Position numbers and translations under genes: made by a program
Assembly (NCBI GenBank): GCA_002440745.1
Contig: DJVB01000056.1
Span: 1-64,000, forward strand
Direction: 5' to 3'
DNA from: Bacteroidales bacterium UBA6267
GTDB taxonomy: Bacteria > Bacteroidota > Bacteroidia > Bacteroidales > UBA1556
Length of the DNA: 64,000 bases
Shown here: piece after piece, positions 63,656-64,000 of the stretch
How positions within the stretch are numbered: the stretch's first letter is position 1
Layout: every line of letters begins with the position of its first letter
Notes under the pieces: model-generated
Database searches by the model: none
Seen by the model: only the letters and a program-made list of their open reading frames with translations
What the model was told of the DNA's origin: nothing

Positions 63656-64000
63656 TCAATCCATACCACTGCCCTTTCTCCTTATTTTTTTTCGCAAAAT
63701 AACATATGAACCATGTTTTGTGATTTTATTAAACCCAAGATTGCTCCAATTTTTTTATTTCCTAACTATACAGACACCCAAGACCAATGGTTTCGATTTG
63801 ATAAAAAACCCTTCAAATTATCTTGAAATTTGATTAGCCTTATAAATAAAAACCTATACTTCAGGCTCTGAATAGTTACAGAATTGCAAGAGCAAAAGAT
63901 ACTTACGAAGATGCTCAAATTTAGTTGGATTATTAAAATTTAGATTTCATTTTTTACGACTTTTCGATTGCAGAATATAAATATTTTTTACTTTAGCACT
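63656..64000. other. Right-hand end, start of a further unit
   Basis: About 345 bases without a gene. A partial copy of the leader repeat (AATAAAAACCTATACTTCAG near 63846, with the -7 motif altered) suggests another cassette begins here and continues beyond the window. Confidence 0.4.
63843..63870 (+). repeat. Cassette-leader repeat, copy 7 (partial)
   Basis: ATAAATAAAAACCTATACTT followed by CAGGCTCTGAAT matches the promoter region of copy 2 (AATAAAAACCTATATTTGCCCTGAAAAT) with changes. The ATGGAGAA part is not present. Confidence 0.45.

Noticed and set aside
52284..63870. The regularly recurring repeats could be a CRISPR array.
   Set aside because: Copies are 700-4600 bases apart, 100-150 bases long, variable and separated by genes. 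CRISPR repeats are short, evenly spaced and have unique spacers of 25-45 bases. No cas gene is present.
51864..64000. Prophage or integrative element.
   Set aside because: No integrase, terminase, capsid, tail or conjugation gene is seen, and no tRNA-based att site. The region could lie inside a larger element extending to the right, but the window does not show it.

Overview
The window is AT-rich chromosomal DNA from a member of the Bacteroidota, probably an uncultured Bacteroidales-like lineage; species cannot be read from the sequence. The phylum call rests on lineage-typical genes: a PorP/SprF type IX secretion (T9SS) protein, two secreted peptidases with T9SS sorting tails (a C25 gingipain-like protein and an M14 carboxypeptidase), an Omp28-type lipoprotein, a bacterial GH3 protein, SpII lipoproteins, and the phylum's promoter -7 element (TAnnTTTG) with few Shine-Dalgarno sites.

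From 1 to about 51,860 the sequence is ordinary core genome, tightly packed and mostly minus strand up to 22 kb. In order: a truncated TPR sensor histidine kinase; Rex; MORN lipoprotein, OmpH/Skp, C69 dipeptidase, PssA and M20 dipeptidase; a threonine dehydratase / RsmI-like methylase / DnaJ-membrane protein operon; a patatin outer-membrane phospholipase; a sugar-kinase / GT4 / GT2 surface-glycan operon with a 29-codon leader ORF; two stand-alone receiver proteins around an Omp28 lipoprotein; the C25 peptidase; a gamma-lyase-type PLP enzyme; purB-mnmE-gtrA; tpiA; an acylphosphatase-fold protein; a C40 peptidase; phoH-purC; porP; GH3; an M14 peptidase and dapA cluster; a TPR / DUF368 / aroE / nitroreductase / miaB run; dgt; AsmA; aroC. 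Inside this region, at 30,534-30,811, lies a scar of clpB: its first ~27 codons and last ~60 codons with everything between missing.

From about 51,900 to the end the character changes to an accessory, defence-like gene array: spaced single-gene or two-gene units, all on the plus strand, with long non-coding gaps. A 242-bp MITE-like element marks the left edge. Units are: a frameshifted DUF6934-type gene plus a 53-aa partner, a truncated DinD, a Fic protein, a ChaN/EreA-like lipoprotein, an overlapping pair of DUF262 (GmrSD-like) proteins, a NYN + OST-HTH protein and a KAP P-loop NTPase. No integrase, transposase or phage structural gene is visible.

The main discovery candidate is the organisation of this array. 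At least six copies (a seventh partial) of one repeat sit ahead of cargo genes. The best copies carry a Bacteroidota promoter (TATATTTG) followed ~40 nt later by a small ORF starting ATGGAGAA; two copies encode 31-residue peptides that align without gaps. Cassette edges show imperfect palindromes, and the KAP unit is bracketed by inverted 9-mers (GTTAACGCC ... GGCGTTAAC), the geometry expected of integron-type attC cassettes. I read this as an integron-like or otherwise site-specifically assembled array in which cassettes carry their own promoter and leader peptide; this is inference to be tested. A second candidate is the DUF262/DUF262-HNH pair.
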